Source: Sphaerisporangium sp. (GTDB lineage Bacteria; Actinomycetota; Actinomycetes; Streptosporangiales; Streptosporangiaceae). Taken from it: a stretch of 56,813 nucleotides of DNA. Every line of letters starts with the position of its first letter. Position 1 is the stretch's first letter. The notes below the pieces were generated by a model. That model was not told where the DNA came from. It searched no databases and saw only the letters and a list, made by a program, of their open reading frames with translations. Location of the stretch: the NCBI GenBank assembly GCA_025964675.1, contig JAOPYI010000214.1, positions 1 to 56,813 of the forward strand, read 5' to 3'. The position numbers and the translations under genes were made by a program. Below, piece by piece: positions 36,954-45,233 of this stretch.

Positions 36954-39900
36954 GTGAGGACAGAAGACCCCCGGGGTAACCCAGGTCAAGGTGGCCGTGC
37001 GGAGCGGTCTGGGCCCCCCATGGCTCGCACGCCGAAGACCGGAAGCTGGCTCCGGCTCCAGAACTGGCGTGTCCGATCACGACTCGTGGCCCTCATCATC
37101 ATTCCCACGATCGTCGGAGTCATACTCGGCGCCGTACAGCTGACGAACGCCATCTCCACCTCCAGCGACTACCGCCGTCTCACCGAGGTGGCCGTGCTGG
37201 TGCAGAAAATCGACACGCTGATCCACGAGGTGGACAGGGAACGCGACCTGACGGCGTGGTACATCGCCGACGGGCGGCGCCAGGCGCGGTTCAAGAAGGT
37301 CAGGGCTCAGCAGGACGTCGTCGACAAGGCCAGGGAACCGGTCCTGACCGCCGTCTCGAACCTCGACACCTCCCATACCCTGCGTGTCCGCACGGAGGCG
37401 GAGCAGATCCGCCGCTGGCTGGAGGGCCTGCCCGGTCTCCGTACCCGTATCGCGGAGGGCGCGCCCTCGCGTGCCGCGCTCGGCATGTACTCCCGGCTCA
37501 TCACCGTCCTCGGGTCCATGCAGGGCGACCTCGGCACCACGGGCAACGACCAGCGCCTGTTCGGTGACAGCATCGCCCTCGGCGCCCTGAGCCGCGCGAA
37601 GGAGGAGGTCTCGCGCCAGCGAGGCCTCATGACCGTCGGCCTGACCACCCTCGGCAGCCCCGGCGGCGGGTTCGACTACGACGACTTCGTCGACTTCCCC
37701 GGCTCCTGGAGCCGCCAGCAGAGCGAGACGGCGACGTTCCTCGCCGAGGCCACGCCCGCCGACGTGAAGTTCTACAACGACAACGTCCGAGGGCAGCAGG
37801 TCGACAAGGCCGACTGGATGCGCGCCCTGGCGCTCGCGCAGCTCCGCCAGTTCAAGGAGATCCAGGACCTCGACCCGATCCACCGTGACGACACCGGCAT
37901 CTGGTACACCTCCACCACGGCCGTCGCCGACCGCATGCGCAAGGTTGAGGAGCGGCTGGTCGGCTCGGTCGTCCAGCAGAGCCAGGCGCTGCAGGAGCAG
38001 GCGCAGCGGCAGGCCCTGATCTCCGGTGGCCTGATCCTGGCCCTGTTGCTGCTGGTCCTCATCATCACCGCCGTGGTCGCCAGCTCGCTGACCCGGCCAC
38101 TGCGCAGGCTGCGGGCCGAGGCCCTGGAGATCGCCGGTGTCCGGCTCCCGGAGACGGTCCAGCGGCTCAGGGAGAGCAACGAGAGCTCCCCGACCGCCGA
38201 GGTGATACCCATCGGCGTCACCTCGCGCGACGAGATGGGAGAAGTCGCCCGGGCCTTCGACGAGGTCCACCGGGAGGCCATCCGGCTGGCGGGCGACGAG
38301 GCCCGCCTGCGCAGCAACGTCAACTCGATGTTCGTCAACCTCTCGCGCCGCAGCCAGACGCTCGTCGAACGCCAGCTCAGCCTCATCGACGGCCTGGAGC
38401 AGGGCGAGCAGGACGAGAACCGGCTGTCCAACCTCTTCAAGCTGGACCACCTGGCCACCCGCATGCGGCGCAACAGCGAGAACCTCCTGGTCCTCGCCGG
38501 GCAGGAGACCGCGCGCCGGTGGAGCCAGCCGGTGCCGATCGTCGACATCGTCCGCGCCTCGCTGTCGGAGGTCGAGAACTACGAGCGCGTCGACGTCCGG
38601 GTGCAGTCGGGAATGGCGGTGGTCGGCCAGGTGGTCAACGACGTCGTCCACCTGGTCGCCGAGCTGGTGGAGAACTCCATCTCCTTCTCGCCACGCGAGA
38701 CCAAGGTCGTCGTGTCGAGCAACCGCATCGACGGCGGCGGCGTGATGATCTCGGTGAGCGACAGTGGCATCGGCATGACGGCCGACGAGCTCGCCGAGTC
38801 CAACTGGCGGCTCGCCAATCCGCCGGTCGTGGACGTCTCGGTGTCCCGCCGCATGGGCCTGTTCGTGGTCGGCCGCCTGGCGCTGCGCCACAGCATCCGC
38901 GTGCAGCTCCGCCAGCAGGACGCCGGTGGGCTCACCGCCATGGTGTTGTTGCCGGAGACGCTGCTGTCCATGCCGGGAACCCCGCAGTACGCGGGCATGC
39001 CGATGGACATGACCGGGCCGATGACAGGTGCCGGCCAGTTCGGCGCGCCCGCGCAGGCGTCCCAGTTCGACACCGGGGCCTTTACAGCGCCCAGCGGCTT
39101 CGAGGCCCCCTCCACGCGTGGGATGCGCGCCCCGGTCTTCGGAGCCGACGCGCCTGGGGTCGGCGCCGCCGCGGGCCCGCTGAACCGCGGCCCCTTCGAG
39201 CGGGGCCCGTTCGAGCGCGACCCGTTCGAGCGTCCGGCGCCCGCCGCGCGTGACCCGTTCGAGCGCCCGGCGCGCGACCCGTTCGAGAACAGCCCCGCGG
39301 CGGAGCGCAACCCGTTGGAGCGAGGCCCGTTCGACCGGGACGGCTCCGCCGATCAGGACCCGTTCGACCGCTACTTCAACCCGAACCCGCCGCTCGACAC
39401 ACCCTGGCCCGCCGACGTCCCCGCCCCCGGCGGCGGCGGTGCCCCCTCGTGGTCGTCCGATCCGGCCGACCAGGACACCGCCTCGTGGCCGGCCGTCCCG
39501 TCGGCCGGGCACACCGGCCCGATGACGGGTGGTGGGCCTTCGGGCCCGATGACGGGTGGTGGGCCTTCGGGCCCGATGACGGGTGGTGGGCCTTCGGGCC
39601 CGATGACCGGTGGCGGGCACACCGGTCCGGTCACAGGCGGGTTCAACGGCTCGTGGACCGGTGGTCCCGTCACCGGTCCCCTCGACAGGTCCGGCCGCTC
39701 GTTCGGAGCCGTCCCCGACATGGACCACACCGGTCCGCTGCCCGCCGTCCACAGCTCACCGCTGGACGGGGCGGACGAGTTCCTGCCGATCTTCGCGGCG
39801 GTCGAGTCCGACTGGTTCCGCCGTACGGACGTGGAGGCGGCGGCACACGAGGCCGAGGCTCGCCGGCAGGAGGAGACGGCGCGTCCCGCCCGGCGGTCGC

Positions 39901-40253
39901 GCCAGGAGGAGCCCGAGGAGGCCGTCGTGGTCGAGCCGGCGGAGACCAGGGCCTGGTCGTCCCCCGGTGACGCGGGCTGGCAGGCGGCCCAAGCGGCCAG
40001 CGACCCCTCGCTCGGAGGCATCACCTCTTCCGGGCTGCCCAAGCGGGTGCCCAAGGCCAACCTGGTGCCCGGGTCCGCCGACCCCGGACCGTCCGTCTTC
40101 ACTCCACAGCCGTCCCTCTCGCCCGATCGGGTGCGCAGCCGGCTGTCGAGCTACCAGCAGGGCGTGAGGAAGGGCCGCGCCGCCGCCCGCGGCGAGCAGA
40201 ACGACGACCTTTCACCCGACAGAAACGTCGAACGCAACAAGGAGGACTCGTGA
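36954..40253 (+). CDS. cvnA: Conservon sensor histidine kinase CvnA (copy 2)
   Basis: The 1099-aa paralogue of the kinase at 22561 has membrane helix 1 at about 42-62 (LVALIIIPTIVGVILGAVQL), an extracellular NIT-type helical domain, helix 2 near 358-385, HAMP, phosphoacceptor candidate His499 in KLDHLATRMRR, and HATPase with HLVAELVENSISFSP, DSGIGMT and RRMGLFVVGRLALRH. The tail has FERD/FERP repeats and GPMTGGGPS repeats, plus the three shared short motifs. The GTG at 36954 is chosen because GTGAGGACAG with GAGAGG upstream is conserved with cvnA3; a TTG four codons earlier is possible. It overlaps cvnB by 4 nt. Confidence 0.93.
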   Translation: MRTEDPRGNPGQGGRAERSGPPMARTPKTGSWLRLQNWRVRSRLVALIIIPTIVGVILGAVQLTNAISTSSDYRRLTEVAVLVQKIDTLIHEVDRERDLTAWYIADGRRQARFKKVRAQQDVVDKAREPVLTAVSNLDTSHTLRVRTEAEQIRRWLEGLPGLRTRIAEGAPSRAALGMYSRLITVLGSMQGDLGTTGNDQRLFGDSIALGALSRAKEEVSRQRGLMTVGLTTLGSPGGGFDYDDFVDFPGSWSRQQSETATFLAEATPADVKFYNDNVRGQQVDKADWMRALALAQLRQFKEIQDLDPIHRDDTGIWYTSTTAVADRMRKVEERLVGSVVQQSQALQEQAQRQALISGGLILALLLLVLIITAVVASSLTRPLRRLRAEALEIAGVRLPETVQRLRESNESSPTAEVIPIGVTSRDEMGEVARAFDEVHREAIRLAGDEARLRSNVNSMFVNLSRRSQTLVERQLSLIDGLEQGEQDENRLSNLFKLDHLATRMRRNSENLLVLAGQETARRWSQPVPIVDIVRASLSEVENYERVDVRVQSGMAVVGQVVNDVVHLVAELVENSISFSPRETKVVVSSNRIDGGGVMISVSDSGIGMTADELAESNWRLANPPVVDVSVSRRMGLFVVGRLALRHSIRVQLRQQDAGGLTAMVLLPETLLSMPGTPQYAGMPMDMTGPMTGAGQFGAPAQASQFDTGAFTAPSGFEAPSTRGMRAPVFGADAPGVGAAAGPLNRGPFERGPFERDPFERPAPAARDPFERPARDPFENSPAAERNPLERGPFDRDGSADQDPFDRYFNPNPPLDTPWPADVPAPGGGGAPSWSSDPADQDTASWPAVPSAGHTGPMTGGGPSGPMTGGGPSGPMTGGGPSGPMTGGGHTGPVTGGFNGSWTGGPVTGPLDRSGRSFGAVPDMDHTGPLPAVHSSPLDGADEFLPIFAAVESDWFRRTDVEAAAHEAEARRQEETARPARRSRQEEPEEAVVVEPAETRAWSSPGDAGWQAAQAASDPSLGGITSSGLPKRVPKANLVPGSADPGPSVFTPQPSLSPDRVRSRLSSYQQGVRKGRAAARGEQNDDLSPDRNVERNKEDS
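39517..39627 (+). repeat. 27-nt tandem repeat within cvnA2 tail
   Basis: A 27-nt unit encoding GPMTGGGPS is repeated about four times, three of the copies perfect at DNA level, the last diverged (GGGHTGP). Perfect synonymous identity implies recent expansion by slippage or recombination. Confidence 0.85.
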
Positions 40254-40672
40254 GGGAGCTGAGCCAGGCCGCCCGTGGAGTCAACTGGCTGATCACTGAC
40301 TTTGTGAACAACGTCCCCGGCGTGGCTCACACGGTCGTCGTCTCGGCTGACGGGCTGCCACTGGCCTTCTCAGAGGGCTTCCCCAAAGACAGGGCCGACC
40401 AGCTCGCGGCGGTGGCCGCGGGCCTGATCAGCTTGACGCAGGGCGCTTCCCGGGTTTTCGAGGGTGGTGCGGTCACGCAGACAGTGGTGGAGATGCAGCG
40501 AGGCCTGCTGCTGATCATGTCGGTCAGCGACGGTTCCTGCCTCGCCGTGCTGGCCGCGGCCGACTGTGACATGGGCCTGGTGGCGTATCAGATGACGTTG
40601 TTGGTAGAGCGTGCCGGTCAGGTGCTGACCCCGGCCGTGCGTGCCGAACTCCAGTCGTCTCAACCCAGGTGA
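40250..40672 (+). CDS. cvnB: Conservon roadblock/LC7 protein CvnB (copy 2)
   Basis: The 140-aa roadblock/LC7 protein has GVAHTVVVSADGLPLAFSEGF, then [22 protein letters not shown], and SVSDGSCLAVLAAADCDMG. It is nearly identical to copy 3; bases 40388-40455 match 49932-49999 without a single difference, including third codon positions. The GTG overlaps the cvnA stop by 4 nt. Probable partner of the CvnD GTPase. Confidence 0.95.
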   Translation: MRELSQAARGVNWLITDFVNNVPGVAHTVVVSADGLPLAFSEGFPKDRADQLAAVAAGLISLTQGASRVFEGGAVTQTVVEMQRGLLLIMSVSDGSCLAVLAAADCDMGLVAYQMTLLVERAGQVLTPAVRAELQSSQPR

Positions 40673-40695
40673 GAGGCCGATGACAGGAGGACGCT

Positions 40696-41157
40696 GTGGC
40701 ACGCCGTGGCTGGACAGATGATGGTGACCCGCTGAGCGGCGGATCATCGTACCCGCCCGTCGAGGACGCCCGCCGGTTTTCCGGCGCTGCGGCCCCTCTA
40801 CCCGTGCCGGAACCGATGGAACAGAGTTCCCTGGTTCGGCCGTACGCCATGACGGGGGGCCGCACCGCTCCCCGGACCTCGCTCGCCATGGAGGCGCTCG
40901 TCTCCTCCTCCACATCGGCGCACCAAGATCTTTCAACTCTCACTCCGGAAAAGCAGGCGATCAGCACGCTGTGCCGCCAGGTGCGGTCTGTCGCCGAGAT
41001 CGCCGCGATGCTGCGCATGCCTCTCGGCGTGGCCCGTGTCGTGATCTCCGACATGGCGGCCGAGGGCCTTGTCCAGGTGCACCACCCGCAGCTGGAGACG
41101 GGTAAGCCGGACCTCAACTTGCTCGAAAGGGTTCTCAGTGGACTTCGCAGGCTCTAG
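40696..41157 (+). CDS. cvnC: Conservon DUF742 protein CvnC (copy 2)
   Basis: The 153-aa DUF742 protein is longer than copy 1 because of an N-terminal extension of about 30 residues (MARRGWTDDGDPLSGGSS). The core motifs are RPYAMTGGRTAPRTSLAMEALV, SVAEIAAMLRMPLGVARVVISDM and the terminal LLERVLSGLRRL. The GTG at 40696 has ACAGGAGG 5 nt upstream, in contrast to the overlapping starts of copies 1 and 3. The last 20 nt overlap cvnD. Confidence 0.93.
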   Translation: MARRGWTDDGDPLSGGSSYPPVEDARRFSGAAAPLPVPEPMEQSSLVRPYAMTGGRTAPRTSLAMEALVSSSTSAHQDLSTLTPEKQAISTLCRQVRSVAEIAAMLRMPLGVARVVISDMAAEGLVQVHHPQLETGKPDLNLLERVLSGLRRL

Positions 41158-41734
41158 CCGCGGCGCGGCGCTGACGTCGACGAAGATCGTCGTCGCCGGA
41201 GGCTTCGGCGTCGGCAAGACCACCTTCGTGGGCGCGGTGTCGGAGATCGTCCCCCTCACGACCGAGGCGGTCATGACCGACGCCAGTGCCGGCATCGACG
41301 ACCTCGGTCTGACCCCGAACAAGACCACGACCACCGTGGCCATGGACTTCGGCCGCGTGTCGCTCGACCAGGATTTGATCCTCTACCTGTTCGGCACGCC
41401 CGGCCAGCACCGGTTCTGGTTCATGTGGGACGACCTCGTCCGCGGGGCCATCGGTGCCGTGGTGCTCGTCGACACCCGCCGCCTGGCCGACTGCTTCCCG
41501 GCGATCGACTACTTCGAGGAGGCCAAGCTCCCCTTCGTGGTAGGGATCAACGGCTGGGACGGGCGCTATGCCCACTCCGACGAGGAGGTGCGCGAGGCGC
41601 TGACCCTCGCCCCGCACATTCCTCTCGTACGGACCGACGCTCGCTCGCGCGACTCGGTGAAGAGCACTCTCATCGCGCTCGTGGAGCACGCTCTGACGAT
41701 GCGGGTGGCGGTTCCCGGCTGGGGAGGACGCTGA
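41138..41734 (+). CDS. cvnD: Conservon small GTPase CvnD (copy 2)
   Basis: The 198-aa GTPase has P-loop GGFGVGKTTFVGAVSEIV, NKTTTTVAMDFGR, GTPGQHRFWFMWDDLVRG, and NGWD in place of NKxD. The GTG start lies 20 nt inside cvnC. Its final codons form the left arm of an 18-bp inverted repeat, so its 3' end doubles as terminator sequence. A longer frame from 41069 is not real. Confidence 0.94.
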   Translation: MDFAGSSRGAALTSTKIVVAGGFGVGKTTFVGAVSEIVPLTTEAVMTDASAGIDDLGLTPNKTTTTVAMDFGRVSLDQDLILYLFGTPGQHRFWFMWDDLVRGAIGAVVLVDTRRLADCFPAIDYFEEAKLPFVVGINGWDGRYAHSDEEVREALTLAPHIPLVRTDARSRDSVKSTLIALVEHALTMRVAVPGWGGR

Positions 41735-41760
41735 GCCCCCGTCCGGGAACCGCCACCCGC
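41701..41760. terminator. Perfect 18-bp inverted repeat embracing the cvnD2 stop codon
   Basis: GCGGGTGGCGGTTCCCGG at 41701-41718 is exactly complementary to 41743-41760. The 24-nt loop contains the cvnD2 stop and an inner GGGG/CCCC pairing. The convergent methyltransferase gene ends at 41775, so it can terminate transcription from both sides. Confidence 0.75.
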
Positions 41761-41774
41761 GGCGATCGGTCAGG

Positions 41775-42779
41775 TCAGATGGGGGTCGCCTCGATGAGGC
41801 TGGCGTTGAACGGCAGCGGGATGATGTCGCTCACCCTCATGCCGGCCTTCTCGATCAGCGTCGTGTGCTCCGACCGGCTGCGCTCGCGTCCCTGGCCGAA
41901 CAGGCCGAGCATCCGCATGTCCAGGTCCTTGCCGAAGTGCGGGGTGTCGTCGTCCGGTACGACGATCTCCACGAGCAGCAGGCGGCCGTCGTCGGCCATG
42001 GCCGCCCGTACTGTCTTCAGGATGCGCAGGGCGTCCGCGTCGTCCCAGTTGTGGATGACGCTGCCCATCAGGTAGGCGTCGGCGCCCTTGGGCACGGACG
42101 AGAAGAAGTCGCCCGTCACGAAGTCGCACCGGTCGGACAGGTTCCAGGAGGCGAACGCCTCGCGCGCGTCCGGCAGCACGTGGGGAAGCTCGAACAGCAC
42201 GCCGCGCAGCGCGGGGTTCGCCCGCAACGCCGCCGCCAGGATGTGCCCGCGCCCGCCGCCGACGTCCATCAGCGTGCCGACCCCCGAGAAGTCGTAGAGC
42301 TTCGCGACGCCCTCGGCCATGGGGATCGCCCGGCCGGTCATGAAGTCGTTGAAGACACGTCCCAGCTCGGGGTCCGTCGACAGGTAGTCGTACAGGATGC
42401 CGTAGCGCTCCACGAACGCCGACCGGCCGGTGCGCACGGTGTCGGTCAGCTCGGTCATCGCGTAGGACATCGTCGGGTCCGAGTTGGCGATCACGGCGCT
42501 GCGCAGCGACCGGGGCGAGTCGGCGGCGAGCATGGCGCCCGACTCGGTGAGCGCGTAGGTGTCGTGGCCCACCGTCTCCACCACGCCGATGGCGGCCAGG
42601 GTCCTCAGCACGCGGCCGAGAGAGGGGCCGTGCGCGCCGCAGCGGGTGGCCAGCTCCGACACCGACAGCGGTCCTTCACTCAGGTGCGCGGCGCAGTCGA
42701 GATCCACCATGGTCTTCAGGGCGGCCATACGCCAGCCGCCGCGAAGGACGTCCCAGATCAAGGTCCCGGGATCGGTCAT
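41775..42779 (-). CDS. Class I SAM-dependent O-methyltransferase (acetylserotonin OMT-like)
   Basis: The 334-aa two-domain methyltransferase has an N-terminal winged-helix dimerisation domain (residues about 15-90: AAHLSEGPLSVSELATRCG, ESGAMLAADSPRSLR) and a SAM-binding domain. Motif I is LMDVGGGRGHILAAAL, followed by GVLFELPHVLPDAR, GDFFSSVPKGADAYLMGSVIHNWDDADALRIL, and RLLLVEIVVPDD. The family methylates hydroxyls of small aromatic molecules. It is the last gene of an operon with a two-permease ABC importer, 65 nt from the ATPase gene. The ATG at 42779 has GGAG upstream; a GTG at 42785 is an alternative. The imported substrate may be its target (inference). Confidence 0.9.
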   Translation of the reverse strand: MTDPGTLIWDVLRGGWRMAALKTMVDLDCAAHLSEGPLSVSELATRCGAHGPSLGRVLRTLAAIGVVETVGHDTYALTESGAMLAADSPRSLRSAVIANSDPTMSYAMTELTDTVRTGRSAFVERYGILYDYLSTDPELGRVFNDFMTGRAIPMAEGVAKLYDFSGVGTLMDVGGGRGHILAAALRANPALRGVLFELPHVLPDAREAFASWNLSDRCDFVTGDFFSSVPKGADAYLMGSVIHNWDDADALRILKTVRAAMADDGRLLLVEIVVPDDDTPHFGKDLDMRMLGLFGQGRERSRSEHTTLIEKAGMRVSDIIPLPFNASLIEATPI

Positions 42780-42843
42780 TTCCACTCCAATTGGGTGAGA
42801 AGTAGCCCCGGGCAGCTTCCCGGGGAGAGGGGCAGGCCTGGTA

Positions 42844-43626
42844 CTAGACCTGGACCGGGGGAGACTCCTTCTTGGCGCGCACCAGCCGTCCCACCTCGGC
42901 GCGCAGGTGCACGAACGCCGGGAGCTCCCGGGTGGCGATCTGGTCGCGCGGGAACGGCAGGTCCACGGAGAGCTCGCCGGCCACCCGGGCCGGTGAGCGG
43001 GTGAGGACCACGACCCGGTCTCCGACGTACACGCTCTCGTCGATGTCGTGCGTGATGAGCAGGACCGTCATGCGGTGGTGCTCGCGCACCTTGAGAACGA
43101 GATCCTCCAGGTCCTCACGCGTCTGGGCGTCCACCGAGCCGAAGGGCTCGTCCATGAGCAGCAGGGACGGCCGGTAGGCGAGCGCGCGGGCGATGGCCAC
43201 GCGCTGCTGCATCCCGCCGGACAGCTCCCACGGGAACTTCGAGGACGCGGCGGCGAGGCCGACCTCTTCGAGTGCCTCCGCGGCGGCCGCGCGGCGCGCG
43301 GTCCGGTCCTTGCCTCGACGGCGCAGCGGCAGCGCCACGTTGTCGCCGACCGACATCCAGGGGAAGAGCGACCGGCTGTAGTCCTGGAAGACCACGGCGA
43401 GGTCGCCCGGCGTGTCCGCCACCGTCGTTTCGCGGATGCGGATCTGCCCCTCGGTGGGCCGGATGAGCCCGGCGATGGAACGCAGCAGAGTGGACTTCCC
43501 GCAGCCGGAGGGGCCGACGACGCACACCATCTCACCCTCGGCGACCTTGAGGTCGATTCCGCCGAGGGCCTGGTGGGCGTTCGGCCCTTCGCCGTACGTG
43601 TGACTCAGGTTGACGACATCCAGCAC
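42844..43626 (-). CDS. ABC importer ATPase, nitrate/sulfonate/taurine (SsuB/TauB-like) type
   Basis: The 260-aa ATPase has Walker A GPSGCGKST at residues about 39-47, Q-loop VVFQDYSRSLFPWMS, signature LSGGMQQRVAIARAL, Walker B LLLMDEPFGSVDAQTR and LLITHDIDESVYVGDRVVVL. Those are the SsuB/TauB/ThiZ subfamily features. The GTG start has GAGGAA upstream and is 9 nt from the permease stop. It energises the two permeases encoded upstream. Confidence 0.93.
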   Translation of the reverse strand: MLDVVNLSHTYGEGPNAHQALGGIDLKVAEGEMVCVVGPSGCGKSTLLRSIAGLIRPTEGQIRIRETTVADTPGDLAVVFQDYSRSLFPWMSVGDNVALPLRRRGKDRTARRAAAAEALEEVGLAAASSKFPWELSGGMQQRVAIARALAYRPSLLLMDEPFGSVDAQTREDLEDLVLKVREHHRMTVLLITHDIDESVYVGDRVVVLTRSPARVAGELSVDLPFPRDQIATRELPAFVHLRAEVGRLVRAKKESPPVQV

Positions 43627-43635
43627 GGTGCTTCC

Positions 43636-44466
43636 TCAGGTTGTCTGCCGGGCTCGCCGGTGCCAGGAAAGGACGCGTCGTTCGACCACCAGGAAGGACG
43701 CGTTCAACACGAAGCCGAGGACGCCGAGGAGCACGATCGCGCCCCACATCCCGGACAGGTCGAAGTTCTGCTGCGTGAACATGAGCTGGTAGCCGATCCC
43801 GTTGGTGCTGCCGACCAGCTCGGAGACCACCATCAGGATCACGGCCAGGGAAAGGCTGAGCCGGACCCCCGCGAAGATCTTGGGCCCCGCCGCGGGCAGG
43901 ATGATGCGGAACAGCCGTTGAGCCCGTCCAAGCCCGAAGGCCTGCGCCGTGTCGGCGTGGACGCGGTCCACGTGGCGCGCTCCGTCGATGGTGTTGATGA
44001 GGATGGGCCAGATCACCCCGTAGACGATCGTCGCCACCTGCATCTGGGTGCCCATCTTGAACAGGATGATGAACAGCGGGATCAGGGTCGGCGGCGGGAT
44101 GGCCCTGCCGAACTCCACGAGTGGGTCGATGTAGCCCGACAGCTTCCGCGAGCGCCCAAGCGCGACCCCGAGGCCGATCCCGAGCACGCACGCCAGCGCC
44201 CACCCGCCGAACAGCCGCGCGAGGCTGGGCAGGAAGTCGCCTAGCGCCCCGTCGGTGAGGAACAGATGGGCGGCCGGACCCGAGAACCACAGCTCGTACA
44301 TGCGCGCGAGGATCTGCGAGGGAGGCGGGAAGTAGGTGGAGCCCGCCTGCCGGGTGCCGAGCTCCCACGCGGCGACCGCGATGGGCACGAGCCACACCCT
44401 GGCGAGCACGGCCAGCAGACCCGCTCGCATGCCCCGTGTCGTCTGTCCCTCGACGGTCGTGGTCAT
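43636..44466 (-). CDS. ABC importer permease (SsuC/TauC-like), first of two
   Basis: The 276-aa permease has about six membrane helices, including LARVWLVPIAVAAWELG, LFGGWALACVLGIGLGVALG and VATIVYGVIWPILINTI. The ATPase-contact loop is TAQAFGLGRAQRLFRIILPAAGPK. ATG 44466 overlaps the other permease's stop by 4 nt (ATGA). The paired permeases are distinct sequences, so the transporter is likely a heterodimer, unusual for this family where one permease gene is the norm. Confidence 0.9.
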   Translation of the reverse strand: MTTTVEGQTTRGMRAGLLAVLARVWLVPIAVAAWELGTRQAGSTYFPPPSQILARMYELWFSGPAAHLFLTDGALGDFLPSLARLFGGWALACVLGIGLGVALGRSRKLSGYIDPLVEFGRAIPPPTLIPLFIILFKMGTQMQVATIVYGVIWPILINTIDGARHVDRVHADTAQAFGLGRAQRLFRIILPAAGPKIFAGVRLSLSLAVILMVVSELVGSTNGIGYQLMFTQQNFDLSGMWGAIVLLGVLGFVLNASFLVVERRVLSWHRRARQTT

Positions 44467-45233
44467 GCCCCCGTCCTCTCGGTGTGCCAGCGGAAGGCCC
44501 ACCGCTGGACGCGTACGAGCAGCATGTTGGCGAGGAGCCCGAGGATCCCCGCCCACAGGGTCGCGGCGAGGATGAGGTCCGTACGGTAGCCAGAGCCCGC
44601 TCGGATCATGAACGCGCCGATCCCGTCCGTGCCGCCGGCCACGAGCTCCGCGCTGATCGCCACGATGAGGCCGGTGGCTGCGGCCAGCCGTACGCCGGTG
44701 AGGACGAACGGCGCCGCGCTCGGCACCGACACCCGTGCCAGTACGGCGAGCCGCCCGAAGCCGAAGCTGCGCAGCGTCTCCTTCGCGACGGGGTCCACGT
44801 CACGCAGCCCGTACATGGTGTTGATGAGCACGGGCCACACGGCGGCGTAGACGATAACGGTGATCTTCACGCCGTGGTCGTACGGGATGAGCAACGTCAC
44901 GAGGGGGAGAAGGGCGACCGAGGGGATCGGCCGCATGAACTCGACCAGAGGGCGCGCGGCGAGTTCGGCCCGGGGAAGGGTGCCGAGCAGCACGCCGAGC
45001 GGGACGGCGATCACGATCGCGGTGAGCAGCCCGGTCGCCCACACGATCACGGTCCCCCAGAGGTCCGTCAGGAACTCCGGGTCGGCCAGAAGGCCCGCGG
45101 CGCCGGCCAGGACCGTGGACATCGGGGGAAGCAGCACCGGATCGATCAGGCCGGACCGCCCCGCCAGCTCGGCGGCGATGAGGAGGACCGCGGCGCCGGC
45201 GGCGCCGCGGACCACCACTCGGCGGTCGATCAT
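44463..45233 (-). CDS. ABC importer permease (SsuC/TauC-like), second of two
   Basis: The 256-aa permease has helices such as GAAGAAVLLIAAELAG, ATGLLTAIVIAVPLGVLLG and ITVIVYAAVWPVLINTM, and the loop ETLRSFGFGRLAVLARVSVPSAAP. ATG 45233 overlaps the lipoprotein stop by 4 nt. A larger open frame upstream lies inside the lipoprotein gene and is ignored. Confidence 0.9.
   Translation of the reverse strand: MIDRRVVVRGAAGAAVLLIAAELAGRSGLIDPVLLPPMSTVLAGAAGLLADPEFLTDLWGTVIVWATGLLTAIVIAVPLGVLLGTLPRAELAARPLVEFMRPIPSVALLPLVTLLIPYDHGVKITVIVYAAVWPVLINTMYGLRDVDPVAKETLRSFGFGRLAVLARVSVPSAAPFVLTGVRLAAATGLIVAISAELVAGGTDGIGAFMIRAGSGYRTDLILAATLWAGILGLLANMLLVRVQRWAFRWHTERTGA

Noticed and set aside
39517-39627. 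CRISPR-like array from regular 27-nt repeats
   Set aside because: The repeats are contiguous, without spacers, and in frame within cvnA2.
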